NCBI RefSeq assembly: GCF_019511525.1
Contig: NZ_JAEUAT010000007.1
Location: 248,001 to 312,000 of the forward strand
Length of the DNA: 64,000 nt
From: Rhizobium cauense
GTDB lineage: Bacteria; Pseudomonadota; Alphaproteobacteria; Rhizobiales; Rhizobiaceae
Reading direction: 5' to 3'
Below, piece by piece: positions 10,048 to 19,053 of the stretch; the stretch's first letter is position 1; each line of letters starts with the position of its first letter. The notes under the pieces were generated by a model. It was not told the DNA's origin. It did no database searches and saw only the letters and a list, made by a program, of their open reading frames with translations. The position numbers and the translations under genes were made by a program.

Positions 10048-10422
10048 TCAGCGCGGTTTTTCTGACGTGTCGCGATTCATGCCCTTCTCGCGCAGTTCTT
10101 CTTCATAGGCGCCGAACAGCTCTTCGCCGCGCTCGCCGAGTTCGCGCAGATAGGTCCAGGTGTAAATGCCTGTGTCGTGCATGTCGTCGAATCCGATACG
10201 CACGGCGTAGTTGCCAGTGGGCGCCAGCGACATGATTGCAACATTGCGCTTGCCGGGCACCGTTACCTTCTGCCCCGGACCGTGCCCCTGCACCTCCGCC
10301 GACGGCGAAAGCACGCGCAGCATCTCGGCGGAAAGATCGAAGCTCTGCCCGTCGTTGAACGTCACGACGAGGTGCTGCCGGTCCTTCGAAACTCTGAGTT
10401 CAGTCGGCCAGATATCGCCCAT
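10048..10422 (-). CDS. DUF971 / gamma-butyrobetaine hydroxylase-like N-terminal domain protein
   Basis: Small cytoplasmic protein of 124 aa consisting of a single DUF971 domain: WPTELRVSKDRQHLVVTFNDG, then LSAEMLRVLSPSAEV, and the end YTWTYLRELG. In eukaryotic hydroxylases this domain binds zinc; stand-alone bacterial copies are of unknown role, some near iron-sulfur or Mo-cofactor genes. ATG 10422 is preferred over the upstream GTG because GGGGAATGGG precedes it. Divergent from moaA. Confidence 0.8.
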   Translation of the reverse strand: MGDIWPTELRVSKDRQHLVVTFNDGQSFDLSAEMLRVLSPSAEVQGHGPGQKVTVPGKRNVAIMSLAPTGNYAVRIGFDDMHDTGIYTWTYLRELGERGEELFGAYEEELREKGMNRDTSEKPR

Positions 10423-10458
10423 GATCCCATTCCCCTTCAAAATCACGAGTAGGCAATG

Positions 10459-10478
10459 GCGCTTGGCGAGGCAAGCGC
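10459..10478. repeat. Inverted repeat in DUF971/moaA divergent promoter
   Basis: GCGCTTG and CAAGCGC form perfect 7-bp arms around a 6-base loop between the divergent DUF971 and moaA genes. It could be an operator or a leader hairpin; nothing in the sequence identifies the protein. Confidence 0.4.
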
Positions 10479-10556
10479 AATTTGTCGCGATCCAGGCTCA
10501 CTTCCCTTGACGCAGCGATAGCCTGTGCGCACATTACTAGCATTACGGAGGCATTC

Positions 10557-11603
10557 GTGAACAGCAACGTCGGAACAACAGGCAACGCATCGCCACTGGT
10601 CGCTGAGGCGAAACCGATGATCGACCCGTTCCAGCGGGCCGTGACCTATCTGCGCGTCTCCGTCACCGATCGCTGCGATTTCCGTTGCACCTACTGCATG
10701 GCCGAGCACATGACCTTCCTGCCGAAGCAGGAACTTCTGACGCTCGAAGAACTGCACCGGCTCTGTTCCGCCTTCATCGCCAAGGGCGTCCGCAAGCTCC
10801 GGCTGACCGGCGGCGAGCCGCTTGTGCGCAAGAACATCATGTATCTCGTGCGCGAACTCGGCAAACAGATCGGCTCCGGCCTCGACGAATTGACCCTGAC
10901 CACCAACGGCTCGCAGCTCTCCCGCTTTGCCAACGAACTCTACGATAGTGGCGTACGGCGCATCAATGTCTCCCTCGACACGCTCGATCCCGACAAGTTT
11001 CGTCAGATCACCCGCTGGGGCGATTTCCAGAAGGTGATGGAAGGTATCGAGGCAGCGCAGAAGGCTGGTCTGAAGGTCAAGCTCAATGCTGTGGCGCTGA
11101 AGGATTTCAACGACATCGAGATGCCCGAGATGATCCGCTTCGCGCATGGCCGCGGCATGGATCTGACCGTCATCGAAACAATGCCAATGGGCGAAATCGA
11201 GGAAGACCGGACCGACCGCTACTTGCCGCTTTCAAAGCTCAAGGCGGATCTGGAGCAGCAGTTTACCCTCTCCGACATCGGCTATCGTACCGGCGGCCCA
11301 GCCCGCTATGTCGAGGTCAAGGAAACCGGTGGCAGGCTCGGCTTCATCACCCCAATGACGCATAATTTCTGCGAGAGCTGCAACCGCGTGCGGCTGACCT
11401 GCACCGGCACGCTCTACATGTGCCTCGGCCAGAACGATGCCGCCGACCTGCGCTCTGCCGTCCGCGCCACCGCCGACGACGGACTGCTCTATGCAGCGAT
11501 CGACGAGGCAATCTCGCGCAAGCCGAAGGGCCACGACTTCATCATCGACCGCACCCACAATCGGCCTGCCGTCGCCCGCCACATGAGCGTCACCGGCGGG
11601 TGA
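10557..11603 (+). CDS. moaA: GTP 3',8-cyclase MoaA
   Basis: Radical SAM enzyme catalysing the first step of molybdenum cofactor synthesis, GTP to 3',8-cyclo-GTP, which MoaC converts to cyclic pyranopterin monophosphate. In the 348-aa product the radical SAM cysteines are C40, C44 and C47 (CDFRCTYC). The C-terminal second cluster site is [11 protein letters not shown] plus a following CLGQ, and the chain ends in the conserved GG. The start is GTG 10557 with GGAGG five bases upstream; codons before it lack a site. mobA and mobB lie 2 kb downstream on the same strand, supporting a Mo-cofactor region. Confidence 0.95.
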   Translation: MNSNVGTTGNASPLVAEAKPMIDPFQRAVTYLRVSVTDRCDFRCTYCMAEHMTFLPKQELLTLEELHRLCSAFIAKGVRKLRLTGGEPLVRKNIMYLVRELGKQIGSGLDELTLTTNGSQLSRFANELYDSGVRRINVSLDTLDPDKFRQITRWGDFQKVMEGIEAAQKAGLKVKLNAVALKDFNDIEMPEMIRFAHGRGMDLTVIETMPMGEIEEDRTDRYLPLSKLKADLEQQFTLSDIGYRTGGPARYVEVKETGGRLGFITPMTHNFCESCNRVRLTCTGTLYMCLGQNDAADLRSAVRATADDGLLYAAIDEAISRKPKGHDFIIDRTHNRPAVARHMSVTGG

Positions 11604-11624
11604 CGCCCACTGGTTTCGGGCAGC

Positions 11625-12395
11625 TTACGTCCGGTTGATCGACACCCCGCCATCCGCGAGCATCGACGTCCCAGTCACGAAGCTTGCCATATCGGATCCG
11701 AGGAAGAGTGCCGCTCTCGCGATTTCTTCCGGCTGCGCCAGTCGCTTCAACGCATGCAGACCGTGAATGAAGGCGACGAGGTCCTTGTCCGGATTCTCGA
11801 AATTTGCCGGGTTCATGGCGGTGTCGGTGCCACCGGGCAACAGCGCATTGACGCGGATGTTCTTCGAACCGAGTTCCGCTGCAAGTACCTGCACCAGGCC
11901 GGTCAGTCCTGCCTTGCTTGCCGCGTAGGCTCCCATGCCAGGCATTCCGGCGGTATGCCCGACGAAGGTGGAGGTGAAGACGATCGATCCGCCACCGCGC
12001 GCAATCATCGCCGGCACCTGATACTTCGCCGCCAGAAATGCACTGGTCAGGTTGACGGCTAGCATCTCGTTCCAGCCATCCAGTGAGAGTTCGCTTACCG
12101 GAGCGGATTCGCCGGTGCTGCCGGCATTGTTGAAGGCGACATCGAGTCCGCCGAAGCGCTCCACCGCCACGTCGACCAACCGCCTGTTGAGCGCCTCCTC
12201 GCGCACGTCCCCGGCGACCGCAACCGCCTCACCGCCCGCCTCGCCGATTTCCTCCACCAGCATGCCGAGTTCTGCCGCGCGCCGCGCTGCGACAACCAAC
12301 CGGGCTCCCTCCGCTGCGAATAGTCTGGCTGCCGCCCGGCCGATGCCGGAACTCGCGCCCGTGATGATCGCAACCTTGCCATCCAGATGTCTCAT
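11625..12395 (-). CDS. SDR-family oxidoreductase
   Basis: Classical short-chain dehydrogenase/reductase of 256 aa. The NAD(P)-binding motif TGASSGIG is near residue 12, NNAG near residue 90, and the catalytic YAASK near residue 155. The C-terminus ADGGVSINRT is typical of FabG-like members. The start ATG 12395 has GGAGGT upstream. It is convergent with moaA and has no evident link to cofactor synthesis. Substrate unknown. Confidence 0.9.
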   Translation of the reverse strand: MRHLDGKVAIITGASSGIGRAAARLFAAEGARLVVAARRAAELGMLVEEIGEAGGEAVAVAGDVREEALNRRLVDVAVERFGGLDVAFNNAGSTGESAPVSELSLDGWNEMLAVNLTSAFLAAKYQVPAMIARGGGSIVFTSTFVGHTAGMPGMGAYAASKAGLTGLVQVLAAELGSKNIRVNALLPGGTDTAMNPANFENPDKDLVAFIHGLHALKRLAQPEEIARAALFLGSDMASFVTGTSMLADGGVSINRT

Positions 12396-12589
12396 GTCGG
12401 AACCTCCGTTTGTTGAACACGGCCTTCCAAATCTCAGACATCCAGGCTGGCAACCACCCGTTTCCTGCCGAGCCACCAGATACGTTTTTGTGCACTGCGC
12501 AATCGAATTATCTCGACTGTGTCTTTGGATTGATTCCCATAGCGCCGGTCTGCTTCTAAAAGGGGCTGTACGAGAATCGGAATATCGAC

Positions 12590-13498
12590 ATGCCGCGGTC
12601 CCGCAATACCCAGGGCGCCATCTACATGAGTTCGGCCATGGCCGGATTTTCCTGCAGCGACGCACTCTCCAAATCAGTCATCGCCTATATGAATGCCGGC
12701 CAGATCATGTGCCTGCGTGGCTTCTTTACCAGCATTTTGGTCTACTTTATTGCACGCCACATGGGCGCACTGCGCTCATGGCGAATCGTCCTCAAGCCGA
12801 TGGTGATGATCCGCGTCGTTTGCGAGATATTGGCAGCGGTCACTTACATTACCGCACTCGGCATGATGCCGATCGCCAACGCTTCGGCCATCCTGCAATC
12901 GCTGCCGCTCGTCGTCACGTTCGGCGCGGCGCTGTTTTTCTCCGAACCGGTCGGCTGGCGTCGATGGTCGGCCATCCTCGTCGGCTTGATCGGTGTGCTG
13001 ATCATCATTCGGCCGGGACCGGACGGCTTTACGGCGGCTGCGCTTCTTTGCGTTGGCAGCGTCCTCACGACAGCCGGGCGCGACCTTGCCACGCGCGGCA
13101 TCGGCCCAGAGATCCCTTCACTGATGATCACCGTCGTCACCGCCGTCTCAGTGACGATCGTCGGCGCTCTGTTGACACCGCTGTTGGGTGGATGGGAGCC
13201 GGTGAGCCTTACGTCGCTCTCGCATCTGCTGCTCGCGGCCATTCTCGTCCTGATCGGCTATCAGTCGGTCATCATGGCCATGCGAACCGGCGAAATCTCC
13301 TTCGTGGCCCCCTTCCGCTACACGAGCCTGATCTTTTCGACCCTGCTCGGCTTCGTCTTCTTCGCGGAATTTCCGGATCTCTGGACACTTGCCGGCGCCG
13401 CCATCGTCATAGCGTCTGGTCTCTACACGTTCTATCGTGAGGCCAAGCGCCATGTACCGGCGGTCGCGCAGGAATCCGAGCCGAGAACACCCGTCTGA
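12590..13498 (+). CDS. EamA/DMT-family transporter
   Basis: Inner-membrane transporter of 302 aa with about ten transmembrane helices forming two EamA repeats (first near residues 10-140, second near 160-290). LPLVVTFGAALFFSEPVGWRRWSAILVGLIGVLIII is a typical end of the first repeat. These drug/metabolite superfamily proteins usually export small molecules; the substrate is not predictable. The stop lies eight bases before mobA, so the two are probably co-transcribed. Confidence 0.87.
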   Translation: MPRSRNTQGAIYMSSAMAGFSCSDALSKSVIAYMNAGQIMCLRGFFTSILVYFIARHMGALRSWRIVLKPMVMIRVVCEILAAVTYITALGMMPIANASAILQSLPLVVTFGAALFFSEPVGWRRWSAILVGLIGVLIIIRPGPDGFTAAALLCVGSVLTTAGRDLATRGIGPEIPSLMITVVTAVSVTIVGALLTPLLGGWEPVSLTSLSHLLLAAILVLIGYQSVIMAMRTGEISFVAPFRYTSLIFSTLLGFVFFAEFPDLWTLAGAAIVIASGLYTFYREAKRHVPAVAQESEPRTPV

Positions 13499-13505
13499 GG
13501 CAGAT

Positions 13506-14138
13506 ATGACTGATTTTGCGCTCGATAGATCCAATATCCCCGGCGTGGTGCTGGCTGGCGGTCGCTCCTCGCGGATGGGGCGCGACAAGGCCTCGGTCCA
13601 GCTTGGCGGTCGAACGCTGCTGGAGCGAGTCATCGAGCAGTTGGAGCCACAGGTGAGCATCATCGCCGTCAACGCTGATACGACGCCGGAAAATTGCCGC
13701 CATACGTTCATTCCTGATATAGTTCCCGGTAAAGCGGGACCGATGGCCGGCATCCATGCCGCGATGGCCTATGGCGCGACGCTCGGAGGAGTTACGCACG
13801 TGGTCACTGTATCTGTCGACAGCCCATTCTTTCCCCACGACCTCGTGGACTGGCTTGCCGCTGCCGTCGATGGACCAGACAAGATCGCCATCGCTACGTC
13901 CGAAGGCCGCAGCCACCCCGTCTTCGGCCTTTGGCCCGTCAACCTTGCCGGCGACCTCGAAACGTGGATCACTACGGACGAAAAGCGGCGCGTTCGGGAC
14001 TTCCTGTTACGGCATGACGTTACGGAAGTTGCCTTCCCGCTTAGACCCACACGGGCGAGCCTGCTCGATCCGTTTTTCAACGTCAACACGCCAGACGATC
14101 TCGTTGAGGCGGAACGCTGGCTGAAGGTTCTTGCATAA
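13506..14138 (+). CDS. mobA: molybdenum cofactor guanylyltransferase
   Basis: Transfers GMP from GTP to molybdopterin to form the guanine dinucleotide cofactor. The 210-aa product has the nucleotidyltransferase motif VVLAGGRSSRMGRDKASVQLGG at residues 14-35 and the metal-binding SVDSPFFP segment near residue 107. The start ATG 13506 follows GAGGCAG. Its stop overlaps the mobB start by one base, showing translational coupling. Confidence 0.94.
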   Translation: MTDFALDRSNIPGVVLAGGRSSRMGRDKASVQLGGRTLLERVIEQLEPQVSIIAVNADTTPENCRHTFIPDIVPGKAGPMAGIHAAMAYGATLGGVTHVVTVSVDSPFFPHDLVDWLAAAVDGPDKIAIATSEGRSHPVFGLWPVNLAGDLETWITTDEKRRVRDFLLRHDVTEVAFPLRPTRASLLDPFFNVNTPDDLVEAERWLKVLA

Positions 14139-14653
14139 TGAATAAACCGAAGGTCTTTGGCATCGCGGGCTGGAAGAACTCAGGCAAGACGGGCCTGGCT
14201 GTCCGGCTTGTCGAGGAATTTACCCGTCGCGGCTATACAATCTCGACCATCAAGCATGCCCATCACGACTTCGACATCGACAAGGTCGGTGCCGATAGCT
14301 ACCGGCATCGACAGGCCGGCGCACACGAAGTCACCATCGTATCGGGCACGCGTTACGCCATCATGCACGAATTGCGCGGCGCCCCCGAACCGACTTTCGA
14401 AGAGATTCTTTCCCGTATTGCGCCCTGCGACCTGGTGTTGATCGAAGGCTACAAGCGCGAGCCGATCCCGAAGATTGAAGCCCGCCGACTGGAAGCAGCC
14501 AACCGGGAGCCGCTTGCGCCAACGGATCCCTTTATCGCGGCCATCGCTGCCGATCACCCGATTGCCGAAGGCTTTCTGCCGGTATTCAACCTCGATGATA
14601 CCCAGGCGATCGCAGATTTCATTTCTGGAATCGTGGAACTGCCTGCAAAGTAG
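14138..14653 (+). CDS. mobB: molybdopterin-guanine dinucleotide biosynthesis protein B
   Basis: GTP-binding partner of MobA, 171 aa. The P-loop is GWKNSGKTGL near residue 7, followed by HAHHDFDIDKVGADSYRHRQAGA, a hallmark of MobB. LVLIEGYKREPIPKIE near residue 105 is also family-typical. The gene overlaps mobA by one base. MobB is accessory for cofactor synthesis in known systems. Confidence 0.93.
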   Translation: MNKPKVFGIAGWKNSGKTGLAVRLVEEFTRRGYTISTIKHAHHDFDIDKVGADSYRHRQAGAHEVTIVSGTRYAIMHELRGAPEPTFEEILSRIAPCDLVLIEGYKREPIPKIEARRLEAANREPLAPTDPFIAAIAADHPIAEGFLPVFNLDDTQAIADFISGIVELPAK

Positions 14654-14675
14654 GAAAACTTGTTGCGGGGGCGCA

Positions 14676-14783
14676 ATGAACTACTACGGCACCGAAAGAC
14701 AGCAGCGCTTGCAGCGCCTGGCCGACGAGGCACAGGCCAGAATTGCTGCGACACCAGGACTCGTGCAGGCCGGACGGCGCTGA
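14676..14783 (+). CDS. possible small protein downstream of mobB
   Basis: A 35-codon frame (MNYYGTERQQRLQRLADEAQ at its start) beginning 22 bases after mobB, preceded by GCGGGGGC. It is charged and looks like a single helix. Not recognised; too short to be sure that it is a gene. Confidence 0.3.
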   Translation: MNYYGTERQQRLQRLADEAQARIAATPGLVQAGRR

Positions 14784-14806
14784 TGACCATTCGCGCAACG
14801 CACAGC

Positions 14807-14833
14807 AAAAAGCCGCCGGTCTCCCGGCGGCTT
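14807..14833 (-). terminator. Rho-independent terminator of the OmpA-family gene
   Basis: Perfect 10-bp stem AAGCCGCCGG / CCGGCGGCTT (14810-14819 with 14824-14833), TCTC loop, and a T run on the minus strand (A at 14807-14811). It lies just past the stop of the leftward OmpA-family gene. Confidence 0.88.
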
Positions 14834-14855
14834 CCGATCAGTTCTGGCTATCAGC

Positions 14856-17036
14856 TCAGTTGCGCGAGGCAACCGGGCGCACCAGTGCTGTCACGCGACG
14901 AACGGTGACGCGGCGGTTCTCCTGGTTCGGTCCCTGGGTGTTGACCTTGAGGTAACGCTCGCCGTAGCCCTGTGTCGCAAGGTTCTCGGGCGGGATGCCG
15001 TAAACGTCGGTCATGACGTTCGCCACCGATTCCGCCCGCTGGTCCGACAGGACGAGATTGCTCTGGTCGGAACCGACAGCATCCGTGTGACCTTCGATCA
15101 GGAAGGTTTCCGACGGATCCTTGCGTAGTACCTCGTTGATCGCATCAGCAACCTTGCGCAGGCTGCGCGCCTGGCTCATCGGGATCTCCGCGCTACCCGT
15201 TGCAAAGGTGATCGTATCGAGGTCGATACGACGAACCTTGTCGCGGATACGCGCAGAGTACTTCACCTCGTTCAGCGAGTAGACACGCTCGACCGGCTCC
15301 ACCGGTGGCTCGCGCAGGAAGTCGTAGTAGTCGCGGTCATCGTCGCTGCTCGTATCCATGATGTAGTCGTTGAGCGGAATGCGCAGACGCATCGGCGGCA
15401 GGTCGCGGCCCGGATCCTCGAAGTAGCCGCGATCCGGATCCTCATAGAGGTCGGGCGAATAGTAGAGAACGGACTCTCGCCCGCGATTGTCGATGCGCGA
15501 CCGCTGGATGATATCACCATAGCGATTTCGGATCGTCACGATCTGATAGCCGTCACGGTCGATCGTCTCGCGGTAGCGATCCCGGGGGAGCTGCTCATAG
15601 AGCGGACGTTCGCCGTCGCGAAGGAAGCGTCGGTCGTCGTCACCACGAATGATCGTCTGATTATTGATCTGGATGATCACGCGATTGTCGTCGCCACGCT
15701 CACCGAAGCGCGCGCCTTCCGGCCTGTCGAACTGCGGCCGCCTGTCGAGACGCCGCCCCTCTTCGCTGGTCACAGCTTCGATCTTGATCGGAGCAGCCTT
15801 GGCGCCTTCCGTTACGATCTGGGCGTCGGCATCCGACTTCGGCACACGGAAATTCTGCTCCTGCCCGCGCTGCCTGTCGCGGTCGCGGCGCGACTGGATG
15901 CCGCCGGAACGATCGGCGTCCTTGTCACTGTCGAGGACGGCAGCGCCGTTTTCAACCGGAAGAACCACGGTTTCCGTGCTCTTGCTCGGATCGGCGGCAA
16001 TCTCCTTGCGGCGCTCGAGCTCCTTGGGCGTGATCTTCTCCGGAGCAGGGATTGGCTGTTCGGCCTGGCCCGTTACAGGCTGATCGCTCGGCTGCGCCGG
16101 AACCTGTTCGCCTTGCTGGACGGGCGCTTGGTCGCCAGGCTGAGGTGCGGGCACCTGCTCGCCCTGCTGCTGGATCGGCTGCGTGCCGGGTTGGGCCTCG
16201 GTCGCCGGTTCCTGTGCGGGAACCGGTGGCTTTTCAGCCGTCGGCGCCTCCTGCGGCTTCGGAGCCTGCTCAGGCGCTGGCGACTCCAGCGGGACAGGCG
16301 TCTTTTCAGCCGTGGGGGCCTGAGGCTCTTCCTGCTGCTGAGCGGCTTTCTTCCGTGGCTTCACGAGCTTGGGCTGCGGCTCTTCACCTTGCGGCTGAGC
16401 CTGCTCCTGCTGCGGGGCAACCTGTTCGGTCTGAGGCTGCGGCTGAGCCTCCTCCTGCGATGGCTGCTTGTCGCGCTTGCGGCGCGGTTTTTCCTGGTTC
16501 TCCGCCGGCTGCTGTTCCTGTGCCGGAGCTACCTGCTCCTGCGGCGCGGCAGGCTCCGCCTGTTCGGCGGCGGGTTGGCGCTTCTTGCGAGGCTTTTCGG
16601 CAGGAGCTTCCTCCTGCAGCTGCTGAGACTGCTGTTCGGCGGCAGGCTCCTGTTGGCGCTGCGGCTGTTCAGCAGGAGCTTCCTGTTGCTGCACCTCGGC
16701 CGCCGGCTCACGCTGCTGGCGGGGCTTTTCGGCTGGTGCTTCCTGCTGTTGCTGCGGCTGCTCGGCAGCCGGCGCCGCCTCCTGTTGTGGTGGCGGCTCC
16801 TGGGGAGCCGGCGGCTGTTGCTCGCCGCCACCCTCCTGCTGCGCACGCTTCTTCAGGAGTTCTTCGTCGGAGGGTGCATCCTGCGCAACCTCAAAGCTGC
16901 CCGCGACCGCTTGCGGTGCTGTGCGAACCTGATCAACGCTGGCAACTGCCGCAAACGAATGCACCGGAGGCATTACGAGCGACAGCGACAACAGCGGAAA
17001 GGCGGCACTTGCAAACAATCTGGATTTCATTCCCAT
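14856..17036 (-). CDS. OmpA-family protein with long P/Q/E-rich linker
   Basis: Cell-envelope protein of 726 aa. A signal peptide (LLSLSLVMPPVHSFAA) is followed by about 280 residues of low-complexity sequence rich in Gln, Pro, Glu and Ala (roughly residues 60-340, bases 16020-16860). An Arg/Asp-rich middle follows. The C-terminal OmpA/MotB peptidoglycan-binding domain (about residues 610-720) has ITFATGSAEIPMSQ, LIEGHTDAVG, DQRAESVANV and NQENRRVTV, including the Asp and Arg that bind diaminopimelate. No N-terminal beta-barrel is seen, so it is probably a periplasmic tether rather than a porin. ATG 17036 follows GAGGAG. Confidence 0.88.
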   Translation of the reverse strand: MGMKSRLFASAAFPLLSLSLVMPPVHSFAAVASVDQVRTAPQAVAGSFEVAQDAPSDEELLKKRAQQEGGGEQQPPAPQEPPPQQEAAPAAEQPQQQQEAPAEKPRQQREPAAEVQQQEAPAEQPQRQQEPAAEQQSQQLQEEAPAEKPRKKRQPAAEQAEPAAPQEQVAPAQEQQPAENQEKPRRKRDKQPSQEEAQPQPQTEQVAPQQEQAQPQGEEPQPKLVKPRKKAAQQQEEPQAPTAEKTPVPLESPAPEQAPKPQEAPTAEKPPVPAQEPATEAQPGTQPIQQQGEQVPAPQPGDQAPVQQGEQVPAQPSDQPVTGQAEQPIPAPEKITPKELERRKEIAADPSKSTETVVLPVENGAAVLDSDKDADRSGGIQSRRDRDRQRGQEQNFRVPKSDADAQIVTEGAKAAPIKIEAVTSEEGRRLDRRPQFDRPEGARFGERGDDNRVIIQINNQTIIRGDDDRRFLRDGERPLYEQLPRDRYRETIDRDGYQIVTIRNRYGDIIQRSRIDNRGRESVLYYSPDLYEDPDRGYFEDPGRDLPPMRLRIPLNDYIMDTSSDDDRDYYDFLREPPVEPVERVYSLNEVKYSARIRDKVRRIDLDTITFATGSAEIPMSQARSLRKVADAINEVLRKDPSETFLIEGHTDAVGSDQSNLVLSDQRAESVANVMTDVYGIPPENLATQGYGERYLKVNTQGPNQENRRVTVRRVTALVRPVASRN

Positions 17037-17359
17037 AGGGGCTCCTCATTGTACTTTATGTTCTTGAGACGCGGTCGTGGCCGCGTCCGATTTTGGGGCA
17101 CTCACCCACAGCGACAATCGCGCGGGGACTGCATTTGTTCCACGAGTCTTAGGAACTGGACTATTAACCCGGTATGAATGTGGCAGTGCGTCATTGTTCA
17201 TCTTCGCCACAGTTGACCGTTCGCCGCGCCACAGCGATTCCTGTTGCAATTCTTCTAAAAAAGGTTTGAGTATCGCCCCAAGGCAGCGCCCAGCGCCGCC
17301 CTGCTCAGCCGCCGTCCAAAAGAAGAACACGCGCGGCAGCACCAACAGAGAGGACTAAC
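17037..17359. promoter_or_regulatory. Divergent promoter region, OmpA-family gene and amino-acid ABC operon
   Basis: About 320 bases with no gene. An inverted repeat GACGCGG / CCGCGTC with a 6-base loop at 17068-17087 lies 30 bases from the OmpA-family start, in its probable leader. The rightward gene has the ribosome binding site GAGAGGA at about 17349-17355. Confidence 0.45.
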
Positions 17360-18136
17360 ATGCGTATCTCCACCCGTATTCTTGCCGCCGCTTCTGTCGC
17401 CGCGATGTCGCTTTTCGCAGGCGCCGCAATGGCTGATGGCGAGAAGTATGTCATCGGAACGGACTCGACCTACCCGCCCTTCGAATATGTTGACGCCAGC
17501 GGCCAGTTCCTGGGCTTCGACATGGACATTGCCCGCGCACTCTGCGCTGAGATGAAGGCCGAGTGCACCATCGTCAGCAGCGATTGGGACGGCATCATTC
17601 CCGCGCTGCAGGCGAAGAAGTTCGACATGATCATCTCTTCCATGTCGATCACGCCGGAGCGCTCGAAGCTCGTCGACTTCACCAACAAGTACTACAACAC
17701 CCCGCCGGCAATCGCCGTGCCGAAGGACTCGACCATCACCGACGTCGAGGGCCTGAAAGGCAAGACGATTGGCGCGCAGACCTCCACCACTCACTCGAAC
17801 TACGCTGAAAAGCACCTGCCCGATACCGAGCTGAAGCTCTATCCGACGGCAGACGAGTACAAGCTCGACATCACCAACGGCCGCGTTGACGCAGTAATCG
17901 ACGACATCGTCGTGCTGTCGCAGTGGGTCAAGTCGGATGCCGGCGCGTGCTGCAAGATCCTGACGCCGCTTCCGGTCGACAAGGAAATCAACGGCGTTGG
18001 TGCAGGCATTGCCGTTCGCAAGGGCGACGACGCCCTGCGCGAAAAGCTGAACACCGCGATCGCTGCGATCCGCACCAGCGGTGAGTACAAGAAGATCCAG
18101 GACAAGTACTTCGACTTCAACGTTTACGGCGAATAA
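17360..18136 (+). CDS. polar amino-acid ABC transporter, periplasmic binding protein
   Basis: Family 3 solute-binding protein of the HisJ/ArgT type, 258 aa. The signal peptide ends near AMADG. YVIGTDSTYPPFEYVDASGQ and LGFDMDIARALCAEM form the N-lobe ligand site, and ISSMSITPERSKLVDFTNKYY is the family signature. By family the ligand is likely a basic or related amino acid (lysine, arginine, histidine, ornithine, or opines), but the exact one cannot be read. The two permeases downstream complete the membrane part. A hairpin right after the stop probably makes this gene the most expressed of the operon. Confidence 0.9.
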   Translation: MRISTRILAAASVAAMSLFAGAAMADGEKYVIGTDSTYPPFEYVDASGQFLGFDMDIARALCAEMKAECTIVSSDWDGIIPALQAKKFDMIISSMSITPERSKLVDFTNKYYNTPPAIAVPKDSTITDVEGLKGKTIGAQTSTTHSNYAEKHLPDTELKLYPTADEYKLDITNGRVDAVIDDIVVLSQWVKSDAGACCKILTPLPVDKEINGVGAGIAVRKGDDALREKLNTAIAAIRTSGEYKKIQDKYFDFNVYGE

Positions 18137-18164
18137 GAAAAGCTGTAGGTCGCTCATAAAGCTG

Positions 18165-18199
18165 ATGGCGGAAGGCTTGCTCTTCCGCCATTTTTGTTT
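18165..18199 (+). terminator. Intra-operon attenuator between binding protein and permeases
   Basis: Perfect 10-bp stem ATGGCGGAAG / CTTCCGCCAT (18165-18174, 18182-18191), 7-base loop, then TTTTGTTT. A partial terminator here would give an excess of binding-protein mRNA over permease mRNA, as in other binding-protein operons. Confidence 0.85.
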
Positions 18200-18249
18200 G
18201 ACAAGAATGGAAAGATCAAAGCGGTACAAACCGCGAGGGGAAAACTGGC

Positions 18250-19053
18250 ATGGGCGGATTATTTTCCGCGCTAGGCTCATTCTGGGCCTGGATTGGGCAT
18301 ATCTTCGATCCGCTTTGCGGACCCGCGGGACTCTTCACCTGGTTCGGCTCTTCGACGATCCTGGCCTGTGGAGACACTGGCTGGGGTGATGAAATCGCGG
18401 CCGGGCTGAAGGTTACTGTTGCGGTCGCTCTGGTTACCTTGCCGATCGGACTTATCATCGGCTTTCTCGTGGCTCTCGGCCAGCAATCGGAAGAGAAATC
18501 GGTCCGCCTTGCCGCCGGCATCTACACAACAATCTTTCGTGGCCTGCCGGAACTGCTGACGCTGTTCATCATCTATTACGGCATGCAGATACTGATCCAG
18601 TCGGTTCTGGCCTACATGGGCTACGACGGTCGCATCGAAATCAATGCCTTCCTGGCCGGCGTCATCGCCCTTTCGGTCGTATTCTCCGCCTATTGCTCGG
18701 AGGTACTGCTGTCGGCCTTCCGCGCCATCCCGAAAGGCCAGTACGAGGCCGGCGACGCGCTGGGTTTCCACCGCGGACGCACCTTGTTCCTGATCATACT
18801 GCCGCAGCTCGTGCGCATCGCCCTTCCCGGCCTGGTGAACCTCTGGATGATCCTGCTCAAGGACACATCCTACGTCTCGATCATCGGTCTTGCGGATATC
18901 CTGCGCCAGACCGGTGTTGCCGTTAAGGTGACCAAACAGGCATTCCTGTTCTATACCGTCGCCTGTGCGCTCTATCTCGGCCTTGCCATCATTTCGTCCT
19001 TCGGACTGAGCTACATCGAGCGGTGGGCGAAGCGGTCGGAGACCAGCCGATGA
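18250..19053 (+). CDS. polar amino-acid ABC transporter, permease (HisQ type)
   Basis: Inner-membrane permease of 267 aa with about five helices and an N-terminal extension. GLKVTVAVALVTLPIGLIIG begins the transport domain. The EAA loop that contacts the ATPase is EAGDALGFHRGRTLFLIILPQ near residue 165. It overlaps the next permease by four bases (ATGA), showing coupled translation. Forms a heterodimer with its neighbour. Confidence 0.9.
   Translation: MGGLFSALGSFWAWIGHIFDPLCGPAGLFTWFGSSTILACGDTGWGDEIAAGLKVTVAVALVTLPIGLIIGFLVALGQQSEEKSVRLAAGIYTTIFRGLPELLTLFIIYYGMQILIQSVLAYMGYDGRIEINAFLAGVIALSVVFSAYCSEVLLSAFRAIPKGQYEAGDALGFHRGRTLFLIILPQLVRIALPGLVNLWMILLKDTSYVSIIGLADILRQTGVAVKVTKQAFLFYTVACALYLGLAIISSFGLSYIERWAKRSETSR

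Noticed and set aside
12052..13440. Plus-strand frame of 462 codons overlapping the SDR and EamA genes
   Set aside because: It runs through parts of two well-supported genes in other frames and its translation is compositionally odd (Arg, His, Ser-rich).
16020..16860. Repeat-rich stretch as a CRISPR or tandem DNA repeat
   Set aside because: The repeats are short, imperfect and keep the reading frame of the OmpA-family protein; they reflect P/Q/E-rich coding.
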